NCBI RefSeq assembly: GCF_009646115.1
Contig: NZ_CP045720.1
Span: forward strand, 1-64,000
Source of the DNA: Pantoea eucalypti
GTDB lineage: Bacteria > Pseudomonadota > Gammaproteobacteria > Enterobacterales > Enterobacteriaceae
Direction of reading: 5' to 3'
Length of the DNA: 64,000 nt
In this document: piece after piece, positions 19,476 through 28,117 of the stretch
Layout of the letters: every line of letters begins with the position of its first letter
Position numbering within the stretch: the first letter of the stretch is position 1
Notes under the pieces: generated by a model
The model's database searches: none
What the model was told of the DNA's origin: nothing
The model's input: only the letters and a program-made list of their open reading frames with translations
Made by a program: the position numbers and the translations under genes

Positions 19476-20942
19476 TTAACGCCCGGAAATGATTTCTGTC
19501 ACGATGTCATTGAGCACACCGTTATTGACCTGAATCACCGCTTTGTGAGGATCAAAACGCAGGACGCGCGACAGCGGATCGGTACTTTTGCCCTCCAGCA
19601 GCGAACTGACCGGCCTGCTCTGCCAGCAGTGGCGCATCTGCGTCAGCGTCAGGCCGGAGAGCTGTGTTAACTGCTGAGCCAGTTCGACGTCGTTATTGCG
19701 TTGTTCAATCAGATCGCGAATAGCGGCTTCCTCCAGCGCAATCTGCTGCTGCGACAGCCAGTGTCCCAGCTGCTCTCCGTGCGCCAGGAAGGGTGAGTAA
19801 ATCATGCAGATCAGCTGATCTTCACTGAGGTTAAACGCCTGCATGGCGAAATCTGCCGCGCGCTGCCGCTGCTGCCGGATGGCGTCGTCGTCCTGATAGC
19901 GCGCCGCCATCTCATTAATGAGCGCGGACGGAAAATCTTTCTTCACCATCAGCCCCAGCGCGAAGCGCACATACTCGCGGATCCCTTCGGCATAGTGGCG
20001 CTGCAGCAGCGTTTCAGCCCGCAGTCCGCGCAGATGCGCCATCAGCGTTGGATTACCGCAGTCGGACTCGGAAAAGCTGAACATCAGTTCATCAAAACGG
20101 AAGCGCATAAATTCGCTGAGCAGCGCCCAGTGCGCGCCCGCTTCATAGGCGGTGTCCTGATAAATGTTGAAAAACAGCGGGTCACGTGCGAGCTGATGGG
20201 TGATGCGGTGCGCGGCTGTCAGCTGTTCGGCCCCGTAAACGTCAGAGAAGTAGCGCTCTGCCACACCGTCCAGCGTCTGGAGAAATCCGCTGAAGCCCCG
20301 GCTTTTGTCCGCTACCGGCGCATCAAACAGCCGGGAAAGGTGTCTCGCCCAGGCGACATAGGCGGCCTGCTCCTGCGGCGAGTCGCCGGTGATAATCAGA
20401 TCCACGCCGCCGTTGTAGTCTGCCGCCAGACCAAAGGAGTTCACCATGCTGAGATTACAGGCGTTGCAGAAGGTCGAGCGCGCATCAGCGCGAAAACGGT
20501 GGCCATTCATCAGCACGTCATTGCGGTTCTGCTGCCGTACGCTCTCAGGAATCGTCAGGTCGCGGGCAAACGGTCGGATCAGCAGGCCATCTACCACCAG
20601 GCATTCTGTCCGTTCATCGTCATGCATCGCCAGCGCCTGATAAACGCGGTGGATGTTCTCCATCACGCTCTGATTCATCGCCGCATGACGGTTAGTACTG
20701 ACCCGCAGATGAAACGTGCTGCCCTGCTGCAGCCAGATCAGCCCCTGAAGGTAACGCACGTAAGCCACCATGTAGCTACTGTCTTTTCCGCCGCCATAGG
20801 CTAGCAGAACGCGGTTATTTTCCAGCATCTGCTGATCCGGCAACGCCGCCAGCAGGCGAACAGAGCAGCGCTGAGCCGATTCAATGATGGCGGGCGACAG
20901 ATACGCTTCAATCTCCTTCATCATGGCGGGCAGATTGTTCAT
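19476..20942 (-). CDS. PP-loop ATPase with CxxC, first gene of a putative biosynthetic operon
   Basis: This 488-residue protein has a PP-loop in LLAYGGGKDSSYMVAYVRYL (here YGGGKDSS, residues 49-56), which binds ATP for adenylation of a carbonyl or amide oxygen. A CxxC pair (Cys159, Cys162 in TFCNACN) precedes LIITGDSPQEQ, the position of the TGHxxD motif in tRNA-thiolating and sugar-amidating PP-loop enzymes. The C-terminal ~220 residues are helical and unrecognised. It begins the minus-strand operon and is divergent from the MocR-type regulator 166 bases away. It may pair with the separate class II glutaminase as a split amidotransferase; this is an inference. Confidence 0.8.
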   Translation of the reverse strand: MNNLPAMMKEIEAYLSPAIIESAQRCSVRLLAALPDQQMLENNRVLLAYGGGKDSSYMVAYVRYLQGLIWLQQGSTFHLRVSTNRHAAMNQSVMENIHRVYQALAMHDDERTECLVVDGLLIRPFARDLTIPESVRQQNRNDVLMNGHRFRADARSTFCNACNLSMVNSFGLAADYNGGVDLIITGDSPQEQAAYVAWARHLSRLFDAPVADKSRGFSGFLQTLDGVAERYFSDVYGAEQLTAAHRITHQLARDPLFFNIYQDTAYEAGAHWALLSEFMRFRFDELMFSFSESDCGNPTLMAHLRGLRAETLLQRHYAEGIREYVRFALGLMVKKDFPSALINEMAARYQDDDAIRQQRQRAADFAMQAFNLSEDQLICMIYSPFLAHGEQLGHWLSQQQIALEEAAIRDLIEQRNNDVELAQQLTQLSGLTLTQMRHCWQSRPVSSLLEGKSTDPLSRVLRFDPHKAVIQVNNGVLNDIVTEIISGR

Positions 20943-21108
20943 TTTTCACGTTTCCCTCAGTTGAACAGTATCACTTTATGGCCTGAAGCCGGCGGCTGAC
21001 GGGGCGTCGGGCCGTTTAGCGTCATGAATAATTAAGAGATGCAGCCTAAACTACTTTGAATGTACTCTGTTGAATATGCACAGATCAGCGCGATATGGGG
21101 TGGAACAG
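20943..21108. promoter_or_regulatory. Divergent promoter region of the operon and MocR regulator
   Basis: This 166-base region separates the PP-loop gene (minus) from the regulator (plus). At about 21050-21074 there is a direct repeat-like pair, TACTTTGAATG then TACTCTGTTGAA, on the regulator side. MocR regulators often bind direct repeats in such divergent promoters. I see no strong consensus promoter hexamers, so the exact sites are not assigned. Confidence 0.45.
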
Positions 21109-22569
21109 ATGGCCGATATTATCGGGGAACAGGAGAGTCAGAACAGTCGTTACCGCCAGATCGCAGAACAGATTAAGCAGGCCATTCACGGCGGTTCACT
21201 GGCACCCGACAGCCGTCTGCCGTCGGTGCGGACGCTGGCAACACAGTACAATGTCAGCCTCACCACCGCCCTGAAAACACTGCGCACGCTGGAAGATGAG
21301 CGCTACGCCGTTGCCCGTCCAAAATCGGGCTTTTTTGTTGCCTCGCAGCGGCCTGCCTCGCAGCGGCTGCCCGCCGTCAGCGAACAGCCGCGCGCCATCG
21401 CGCCGCTGGATGAGCAGACAGAACTGCATCTGGCGATGCTCGGCTCAGACTGCCGGGTGCGTCTCGATCTGGCTAACGGCGACAGCGCCCTTTATCCGGT
21501 CAAGCGCATCGGCCTGCTGATGCGCCAGATGGGCTACAGCAAACCGGCGCTGCTCGGCAATACGGTCAAAGGTACCGGCTATGCGCCGCTGAAAACTGAG
21601 ATTGCCCGACGCGCGGTCGATTACGGCTGCAATATCAGCGCCGACGACATTCTGATCACCAACGGCTGCATAGAGGCGATTTCGCTGTCCCTGCGCGCCA
21701 CCACCCAGCCGGGCGATGTGGTGGCAGTAGAGTCACCCTGCTATTTCGTGCTGCTGCAGATGCTGCATAACCTCAATTTACGGGTGATTGAAGTGGAAGC
21801 CGGGCCGGAAGGGTATGTGAATGTGGCGAAGCTGACCGGATTATTTCAGCGCAAGGCGGTACGGGTTTTTCTCACCCTGTGCAACGTCAATAATCCGCTG
21901 GGCAAGAGCATTCCTAACGAGCATAAAGCCTATATTGCGCGGCAGGCGGATGAAAACGATGTGGTGATCATTGAGGATGATATTTTTGGCGATACCGCCT
22001 TTGGTGAGCGTCGCCCCTTCCCGATGCGCGCCTTCAGCCCCAACGCCATTCTCTGCAGCGGCTTTTCCAAAACCGTGGCACCGGGCATTCGCATTGGCTG
22101 GGTTCACAGCGTCAATTACATGCGCAAAATCGCCTCGCTGAAATATACCTCGACGATGGGCACCTCGGTGTTGTCACAGGCGGCGGTGGCGGAGTTGCTG
22201 CGCAGCGGGGGCTATGATGCGCATCTGCGCAAGCTGCGTCGCGAGCTGGCGCGGCAAATCCGTGAGATGCGTCAGTCGGTGCTGCGGGAATTTCCGGCGG
22301 GAACACGCGTGTCCGATCCGGAAGGAGGCTATGTGCTGTGGGTCGAGATGCCGGGAAAGGCGCTGAACGTGCGTGAGCTGTTTCTGAAAGCGCGTAATGC
22401 GGGCATCGGCATTGCGCCGGGCCACATTTTTGCCACCGACCAGCGCTACGATCACTGTTTCCGGCTGAATGCCGGTTTCGGCTGGAATGCTGAGGTGGAA
22501 CAGGCCATTAAACAGCTGGCACAGTGGTGCCAGCTGTCGTTAACCGATCCACAGGAAGAGCAGGATTAG
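21109..22569 (+). CDS. MocR/GabR-type PLP-dependent transcriptional regulator
   Basis: The 486-residue protein joins an N-terminal GntR winged helix (IAEQIKQAI, LPSVRTLATQYNVSLTTALKTL without a break beyond this) to a fold-type I aminotransferase domain. The PLP lysine is in CSGFSKTVAPGIRIGW, and TNGCIEAISL and CNVNNPLGK also fit. Such regulators sense amino-acid or PLP-derived ligands. I chose the ATG at 21109 because GGGGTGGA lies just upstream; starts at 21070 or 21076 lack a ribosome site. It is divergent from the six-gene operon and likely controls it. Its 3' end overlaps convergent avtA by 4 bases. Confidence 0.9.
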   Translation: MADIIGEQESQNSRYRQIAEQIKQAIHGGSLAPDSRLPSVRTLATQYNVSLTTALKTLRTLEDERYAVARPKSGFFVASQRPASQRLPAVSEQPRAIAPLDEQTELHLAMLGSDCRVRLDLANGDSALYPVKRIGLLMRQMGYSKPALLGNTVKGTGYAPLKTEIARRAVDYGCNISADDILITNGCIEAISLSLRATTQPGDVVAVESPCYFVLLQMLHNLNLRVIEVEAGPEGYVNVAKLTGLFQRKAVRVFLTLCNVNNPLGKSIPNEHKAYIARQADENDVVIIEDDIFGDTAFGERRPFPMRAFSPNAILCSGFSKTVAPGIRIGWVHSVNYMRKIASLKYTSTMGTSVLSQAAVAELLRSGGYDAHLRKLRRELARQIREMRQSVLREFPAGTRVSDPEGGYVLWVEMPGKALNVRELFLKARNAGIGIAPGHIFATDQRYDHCFRLNAGFGWNAEVEQAIKQLAQWCQLSLTDPQEEQD

Positions 22570-23816
22570 CTGTCGCGCCAGGCGATCTCAACCTCTTCCG
22601 CCAGAATCTGCACTGCCCGCTCGATGTTCTCTGCATCCGGCACGTAGTTCATCCGCATACATTGATGGGTGTGTGGCCACGCCTGCTCCAGCCCCGGGAA
22701 GAAGAAGTGGCCTGGCACCATCAGCACGCCGCGCGCTTTAAGCCGCTGATAAAGCAATTCAGTGGTGATCGGCAGATCGCGGAACCAGAGCCAGAGGAAA
22801 ATGGCCCCTTCCGGCTTGTGGATCAGGCAGCGATCTTCCGGCAGATAGCGCCGCAGGATCGCGATGGTCTGCTGCACCTTCTGCTGGTAGAACGGCTTGA
22901 TCACCTCTTCGGAGAGCCGCAACAGATCGCCGCGACGAATCATCTCATTGGCGATGGCCGGACCGATACTGCCTGGTGCCAGACTGATAATGCCGTTCAT
23001 GTTGCTCAGTGCAGTAATCGTCTTCTCGTCAGCAATAATAATGCCGCAACGCGCACCCGGCAGGCCGAGCTTCGACAGACTCATGCAGAGAATGATGTTG
23101 GGGTTCCACAGCGGGCGCACCTCGCTGAAGATGATGCCGGGGAACGGCACACCATAGGCATTGTCGATCAGCAGCGGCACGTCATGCTGCTGTGCCAGCG
23201 CATCGAGCTGCATCAGCTCATCATCAGTGATCACATTACCGGTAGGATTTGTCGGGCGCGAGACGCAGATCAGCCCGACCTCATCGTTCATCGGCAGATG
23301 CTCGAAATCGACATGATATTTAAACTGGCCTTCCGGCAGCAGCTCAATGTTCGGCTTCGCCGAGACAAACAGCGCCTCTTCCAGACCGGCATCCGCATAG
23401 CCAAGATACTCAGGCGCCAGCGGGAACAGCACTCGCTTCTTGCTGCCATCGGCCCGGCGACCGGCATACAGGTTAAACAGATAGAAGAAAGCGCTCTGAC
23501 TGCCGTTGGTCAGTGCGATATTCTCTGCGGTGATCGGCCAGCCAAGCTGTTCACGCAGCAATTCAGCCAGTGACGCCAGCAGCGTCGCTTTGCCACGCGG
23601 ACCGTCATAATTGCACAGCGCTTCGCTGAGTTTGCCTTCCTCGTGCATCTGCTGCAGCAGTTGCTGAAAGTAGTCGTTCATGGCCGGAATTTGCGCCGGA
23701 TTGCCGCCACCCAGCATGATGGTGCCGGGCGTGCGGAGGCCCGCGCCCATATCTTCCATCAGACGTGAGATGCCGGAATGTTGGGTAAATTTGTCGCCGA
23801 ACTGAGAAAAGGACAT
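22566..23816 (-). CDS. avtA: Valine-pyruvate aminotransferase AvtA
   Basis: AvtA interconverts valine plus pyruvate with 2-ketoisovalerate plus alanine. It is a PLP fold-type I enzyme of 416 residues (E. coli 417), starting MSFSQFGDKFTQHSGI, with the PLP lysine in CMSLSKLGLPGARCG and substrate-contact motifs GGGNPAQIPAM and NYDGPRGK. It lies downstream of ghrB on the same strand, separated by 81 bases with a GC-rich hairpin CGCCCGCC/GGCGGGCG. Its end overlaps the MocR-type regulator gene. Confidence 0.96.
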   Translation of the reverse strand: MSFSQFGDKFTQHSGISRLMEDMGAGLRTPGTIMLGGGNPAQIPAMNDYFQQLLQQMHEEGKLSEALCNYDGPRGKATLLASLAELLREQLGWPITAENIALTNGSQSAFFYLFNLYAGRRADGSKKRVLFPLAPEYLGYADAGLEEALFVSAKPNIELLPEGQFKYHVDFEHLPMNDEVGLICVSRPTNPTGNVITDDELMQLDALAQQHDVPLLIDNAYGVPFPGIIFSEVRPLWNPNIILCMSLSKLGLPGARCGIIIADEKTITALSNMNGIISLAPGSIGPAIANEMIRRGDLLRLSEEVIKPFYQQKVQQTIAILRRYLPEDRCLIHKPEGAIFLWLWFRDLPITTELLYQRLKARGVLMVPGHFFFPGLEQAWPHTHQCMRMNYVPDAENIERAVQILAEEVEIAWRDS

Positions 23817-23897
23817 AGCGGTTAAATATTTGTGATAACGAATCGGGGGTCCACCATAACGCCCGCCATCGGCGGGCGCAATGGGAAGGCGTGGGGA

Positions 23898-24872
23898 TTA
23901 CTTCAGTGCCTGCGGGTTAACGCAGTTCTTCTCGACGCTTCCGCCAAGTGCGGCGATGAGATTTTCTACCGCATCCTGCATCATGCCGTAACGGGTTTCG
24001 TGTGTCGCAGAACCGATGTGCGGCAGCGTCACCACATTGGGCAATGACAGCAGTGGGGAGTCGGCAGAGACCGGCTCCTGCTCAAACACATCCAGTCCGG
24101 CGGCATGCAGTTTGCCTGCCTGCAAGGCAGCGATCAGCGCCTTCTCATCCACCACCGGTCCGCGCCCGGCGTTGATCAGCACCGCATCCGGTTTCATCAG
24201 GTCCAGCTCGGCGGCCCCAATCAGATGGTGTGTCTCTTCAGTCAGCGGCAGGCTAATGCAGACGAAATCACTCTGCTTCAGCAGCGCTTCCCGTTCACAG
24301 CGCTGTGCGCCAAAGCGTGACTGTGCCTCCTCATGCTCACGGCGGGCGTTATAGAGGATTTTCATGCCAAAACCAAAGTGCGCCCGCTGCGCAAGCGCCA
24401 TCCCGATACGTCCCATGCCGAGAATACCCAGCGTTTTATGGTGTACGTCGATGCCGAACTGCGCCGGTCCGATGCTCTTCTGCCAGTTACCCGCTTTAAC
24501 CCAGGCATCCAGTTCCGGCACCCGGCGCGCCGTGCTCAGCACCAGCGCCATCATGGTGTCTGCCACGGTTTCGGTCAGCACGGTCGGCGTGTGCATCAGC
24601 ACCACATTACGCTGATTCAGGGCGTCTACATCAAAATTGTCGTAGCCCACAGAGACGCTGGAGCAGACGCGAAGATTGGGCATTTTCGCCAGCAGCTCGC
24701 CATTCACTTTACCGCCCGATCCCAGCAGACCTTCTGCCTGCTGGAAATCCGCAGCATACTTCTGCTGGCTCTCTGGTGAGAGATCGCTGATTTCCGTCAC
24801 GTCACACTGTTCAGCCAGGCGGGCATAAAGATCGTCAGGCAGTTTTTTATAAAGAATTACAGCGGGTTTCAT
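23898..24872 (-). CDS. ghrB: 2-ketogluconate / glyoxylate / hydroxypyruvate reductase (GhrB/KguD type)
   Basis: This NAD(P)H-dependent D-2-hydroxyacid dehydrogenase has 324 residues, the same length as E. coli GhrB. It shows GILGMGRIG for nucleotide binding and the catalytic Arg in [10 protein letters not shown], Glu in DVFEQEP and His in LPHIGSAT. The start [15 protein letters not shown] at 24872 matches the family; an upstream ATG at 24890 would add six residues. It follows kguE-kguK-kguT on the same strand, so in this operon it probably acts as KguD, reducing 6-phospho-2-ketogluconate to 6-phosphogluconate. The name ghrB reflects the closest E. coli protein. Confidence 0.9.
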   Translation of the reverse strand: MKPAVILYKKLPDDLYARLAEQCDVTEISDLSPESQQKYAADFQQAEGLLGSGGKVNGELLAKMPNLRVCSSVSVGYDNFDVDALNQRNVVLMHTPTVLTETVADTMMALVLSTARRVPELDAWVKAGNWQKSIGPAQFGIDVHHKTLGILGMGRIGMALAQRAHFGFGMKILYNARREHEEAQSRFGAQRCEREALLKQSDFVCISLPLTEETHHLIGAAELDLMKPDAVLINAGRGPVVDEKALIAALQAGKLHAAGLDVFEQEPVSADSPLLSLPNVVTLPHIGSATHETRYGMMQDAVENLIAALGGSVEKNCVNPQALK

Positions 24873-24946
24873 TCGGTGGCTCCCGGTCAATAAGTTACGG
24901 GCGGCTTGCAGGCCGCCCGGAGAAATAGAGGCTAACGTTTACGCTT

Positions 24947-26227
24947 TCAGGCCGGTTTCGCCCCCTGCAGCGGTGGCGCTTTATTCTGCGCCGGCTTCAC
25001 AATCAGCGTCAGCCACACCGAAACCAGCAGGGCCGATCCCATAAAGATGTAGGAGGCGGATGGGCTGCCGGTTGCTCCATTAAGATAGCCGACAATCCAT
25101 GAACCGATAAACGATCCCAGCGCACCCATGCTGTTGATCAACGCCATTGCACCACCGGCAACATTACGCGGCAGCATTTCAGGGATGATGGCAAAGAACG
25201 GTCCGTAAGGCGCATACATCGCGGCACCGGCAATCACCAACAGGGTGTAGGACATCCAGAAGTGGTTAGATCCCACCAGGTACGAGCCGAGGAAAGCCAG
25301 CGCACCGATCAGCAGCAGTGGCCAGACGAACAGCTTGCGGTTCTGGGTTTTGTCAGACGCCCAGGAGACAATCACCATCGCAATGGTCGCCGCCAGATAA
25401 GGCACCGCTGACAACCAGCCCGCTTCGACCATGCCCATCTGCGTGCCGTTACGCAGAATCGACGGCAGCCACAGCACAAAGCCATACACGCCGATGCTCC
25501 AGGCAAAATATTGCAGACAGAGAATGATCACGTTGCGGTTACGGAACGCTTCACCGTAGTTGCGCACCGCTTTGATGTTTTCCTGCTCTTTCTGCAGTTC
25601 AGCCTGCAACGCCGCTTTCTCGGCATCGCTCATCCAGCGCGCCTGTGCGGGTTTATCCTGCACCAGGAACCACCAGGCGATCGCCCAGATCACCGCAGGA
25701 ATCCCTTCGATGATAAACATCTCACGCCAGCCAAAGGATTCGATCAGATAGCCCGACACCACCGACATCCACAGCACCGTGACGGGATTCCCCAGGATCA
25801 GGAAGGTGTTGGCGCGCGAACGCTCCGATTTGGTAAACCAGTTGCTGATATAAATCAGCATCGCAGGCATTACCGCAGCTTCCACCACGCCCAGAACAAA
25901 GCGAATGGCTGCCAGCATCGGAATGTTGCTGACCACGCCGGTCAGCGAGGCGCAGCCGCCCCACAGAATCAGGCAAACGAAGATCAGTTTTTTGACGCTG
26001 CGGCGTTCGGCGTAAATCGCACCCGGGATCTGGAAGAAGAAGTAACCCAGGAAGAACAGCGCACCCAGCAGCGAGGACATGCCTTTGGTGATGCCGAGAT
26101 CGTCATTAATCCCGGCAGCAGAAGCGAAGCTAAAATTTGCACGATCAAGATACGCCAGGCTGTAGGTGATAAACACGATGGGCATGATGAACCACCAGCG
26201 TTTTGGCGCGATTGTCTGCTTTTTCAT
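24947..26227 (-). CDS. kguT: 2-ketogluconate transporter KguT (MFS)
   Basis: This 426-residue MFS protein of the anion:cation symporter family has 12 predicted membrane segments, an N-terminal SLAYLDRANFSFASAAG segment and the loop AIYAERRSVKK. Its place between the kguK-type kinase and the reductase identifies it as the 2-ketogluconate importer of a kguEKT-D operon. It starts 32 bases after kguK. The tail is rich in Pro and Ala. Confidence 0.87.
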   Translation of the reverse strand: MKKQTIAPKRWWFIMPIVFITYSLAYLDRANFSFASAAGINDDLGITKGMSSLLGALFFLGYFFFQIPGAIYAERRSVKKLIFVCLILWGGCASLTGVVSNIPMLAAIRFVLGVVEAAVMPAMLIYISNWFTKSERSRANTFLILGNPVTVLWMSVVSGYLIESFGWREMFIIEGIPAVIWAIAWWFLVQDKPAQARWMSDAEKAALQAELQKEQENIKAVRNYGEAFRNRNVIILCLQYFAWSIGVYGFVLWLPSILRNGTQMGMVEAGWLSAVPYLAATIAMVIVSWASDKTQNRKLFVWPLLLIGALAFLGSYLVGSNHFWMSYTLLVIAGAAMYAPYGPFFAIIPEMLPRNVAGGAMALINSMGALGSFIGSWIVGYLNGATGSPSASYIFMGSALLVSVWLTLIVKPAQNKAPPLQGAKPA

Positions 26228-26259
26228 CGGGAACTCCTGTGACTGTAGAGGGGCGCGAA

Positions 26260-27219
26260 CTACACGTCGCCCAGTTGCTGACGCGTCGGCAGACCTTCGC
26301 TGTCACCAATGACCTGAATCGCCATCGAACCAATTTTGTTGCCGCGACGAATCGCCTGCGGCAGCGACTGACCTTCCAGCAGGGCGCTGATAACGCCAAC
26401 GGCAAAACCGTCACCGGCACCCACGGTATCCACCACGTTATCGACTTTTATCGCCTCAACCTGACCCTTTTCGCCCTGCGACGTTTTATACCAGGCACCG
26501 TCACAACCGGTTTTTATGACCACGGCTTTGACACCCTTGTCGAGATAGAAATCGGCGATCGCTTCCGGCTGACGATAACCGGTCAGAATCAGCCCCTCTT
26601 TTTCGCCCGGCAGCACCCAGTCGGCATACTCCGCCAGCAGATTGAGTTGCTTACGCATCTCCTCTTCGCTGCGCCACAACACCGGCCGCAGGTTAGGGTC
26701 AAACGAAATAGTTTTACCGCGTGCACGCATTTCTTTGGCGGTGTGCTTCAGCAGCGCCAGCGAGCTCTCTGACAGCGCCGCCGCCACACCGCTCAGGTGC
26801 AGATGACGCGCCGAGCCGAAATAGTCTGCATCAAAATCCTCAACCGACAGATGGCTGGCCGCCGAGCCTTTACGAAAATATTCCACCAGCGGATCAGAAC
26901 CGTCATCGACTTTGGACTTGAGCTGAAAACCGGTGGGATAGCGTTTATCGACCGTCACACAGGCGTGGTCGATACCCTCTTTTTCCAGCTGCTGGCAGAT
27001 AAACCGGCCGAAAGCGTCATCGCCGATACGGCTGACCCAGCCCACTTTCAGGCCAAGACGTGCCAGGCCGGTCGCCACATTGAGTTCAGCGCCCGCAGCA
27101 CGTTTAACAAAGGTCTCTGCTGCGGCCAGATCGCCAGTCTCGCGGGCGATAAACATCGCCATCGCTTCACCGATGGTGACCACATCAAGCTGACCGTTGT
27201 GATGATTAATGTGCGTCAT
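26260..27219 (-). CDS. kguK: 2-ketogluconokinase KguK (PfkB family)
   Basis: This 319-residue PfkB/ribokinase-family sugar kinase has the N-terminal GG-like motif region (AGAELNVATGLARLG) and the catalytic DTVGAGDGFAVGV with the base Asp near residue 260. In its operon context it phosphorylates 2-ketogluconate to 6-phospho-2-ketogluconate. A closely related alternative is 2-keto-3-deoxygluconate kinase KdgK, which has a similar sequence; the kguE, kguT and ptxS neighbours favour KguK. It starts 9 bases after kguE. Confidence 0.85.
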   Translation of the reverse strand: MTHINHHNGQLDVVTIGEAMAMFIARETGDLAAAETFVKRAAGAELNVATGLARLGLKVGWVSRIGDDAFGRFICQQLEKEGIDHACVTVDKRYPTGFQLKSKVDDGSDPLVEYFRKGSAASHLSVEDFDADYFGSARHLHLSGVAAALSESSLALLKHTAKEMRARGKTISFDPNLRPVLWRSEEEMRKQLNLLAEYADWVLPGEKEGLILTGYRQPEAIADFYLDKGVKAVVIKTGCDGAWYKTSQGEKGQVEAIKVDNVVDTVGAGDGFAVGVISALLEGQSLPQAIRRGNKIGSMAIQVIGDSEGLPTRQQLGDV

Positions 27220-27228
27220 ATCTGTTCC

Positions 27229-27978
27229 TTACACGTTACGCAGCAGCGACACGTAGTGGCGTGTCACCGCAGTCAGATCGTCGCCTTCCAGCGGAAATTC
27301 GATACCGCGCGGTGCCTGTGCGGGCAGCTGTTGCAGCAGCGTGCGCCAGTGGTCATCCGCCTCATCCAGCGCAATCGCCCGGAAGCTATCCTGGTGCGGC
27401 ACGGCCGCTTTGACGTGCACATAACCCACCTGCGCGGCCAGTTGTTGCGCTGCCTGGTCGGCATCTTCCCCGGTCCAGCACCAGTTACCCATATCAAAGG
27501 TCATGCTGATCGGCAGATCGGCTTCCCTGACCGCCGTAAAAAATGCGACGGACGGCGCCAGTCGACCATGCTCAGTCTGGTCATTTTCCACGGTCAGCTG
27601 AAACGGCAGATCCGCCAGCAGCGCCTGCAACGTTTCGCGAGGGAGTGCACCGGTAAAGTCTCCCAGCGCCACTTTCAGCCGCTGAGCGTTTAACTGGCGT
27701 GCTTCTTCAACGTAGTGGATCAGGCGTGGATTGATTTCGCCGCCGTCACAAAACAGCGTATCGGGCACCGAATAGCTGGCGTGCAGCTGATGCTGCGCCA
27801 CCGCCCGGCCCAGCGCGGGCAGATCGGTAAGCGCCGTGTCATCAAGCAGTTCGCGGCGGATTTCAACGCCGTCAGCGCCCGCCTGCTGAATAATCGGCAG
27901 CAGCGCACGCTGACCGCCGAGTGCGGCGATCTGCGCGTGGCCATAAGCGGCGGTCACCACGATGATGTCAGGTTTCAT
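27229..27978 (-). CDS. kguE: KguE, TIM-barrel epimerase-like protein of 2-ketogluconate use
   Basis: This 249-residue xylose-isomerase-like TIM-barrel protein (AP endonuclease 2 family) begins MKPDIIVVTAAYGHA. Metal-site residues are likely in VEIRRELL, LTVENDQ, MTFDMGNW and VHVKAAV. KguE is the first gene of the Pseudomonas and enterobacterial 2-ketogluconate operons, where its exact reaction is not settled. It lies directly downstream of the PtxS-type operator and 9 bases ahead of kguK. Confidence 0.85.
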   Translation of the reverse strand: MKPDIIVVTAAYGHAQIAALGGQRALLPIIQQAGADGVEIRRELLDDTALTDLPALGRAVAQHQLHASYSVPDTLFCDGGEINPRLIHYVEEARQLNAQRLKVALGDFTGALPRETLQALLADLPFQLTVENDQTEHGRLAPSVAFFTAVREADLPISMTFDMGNWCWTGEDADQAAQQLAAQVGYVHVKAAVPHQDSFRAIALDEADDHWRTLLQQLPAQAPRGIEFPLEGDDLTAVTRHYVSLLRNV

Positions 27979-28028
27979 GTTCTACTCCATGGCAGGGTTC
28001 TGCCCATAACGAATAGAAAAACCCTAAA

Positions 28029-28042
28029 TGGAACCGGTTCCA
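28029..28042 (-). promoter_or_regulatory. PtxS-type operator upstream of kguE
   Basis: The perfect 14-bp palindrome TGGAACCGGTTCCA lies 51 bases upstream of the kguE start. It differs from the PtxS site described for Pseudomonas (TGAAACCGGTTTCA) by one symmetrical change in each half. It sits between kguE and the PtxS-like regulator gene and most likely represses the kgu operon until 2-ketogluconate is present. Confidence 0.87.
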
Positions 28043-28117
28043 AAGCAAAGGAGCAAACTGTGAAATTATGATCGTGCTCACGAAGCGAGCACGTAAACGG
28101 AAGGTTAAATCTGAAAT

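Noticed and set aside
16683-20942. Assignment of the operon to a known Pantoea antibiotic such as dapdiamide or pantocin
   Set aside because: ATP-grasp and 2OG enzymes occur in dapdiamide synthesis, but the other dapdiamide genes are missing and a PP-loop plus separate glutaminase do not fit. Pantocin genes are not present.
22524-23573. Long + strand open frame (349 codons) opposite avtA
   Set aside because: avtA is a clear, full-length match. The opposite frame is rich in Arg, His and Gln, as shadow frames of GC-rich genes are.
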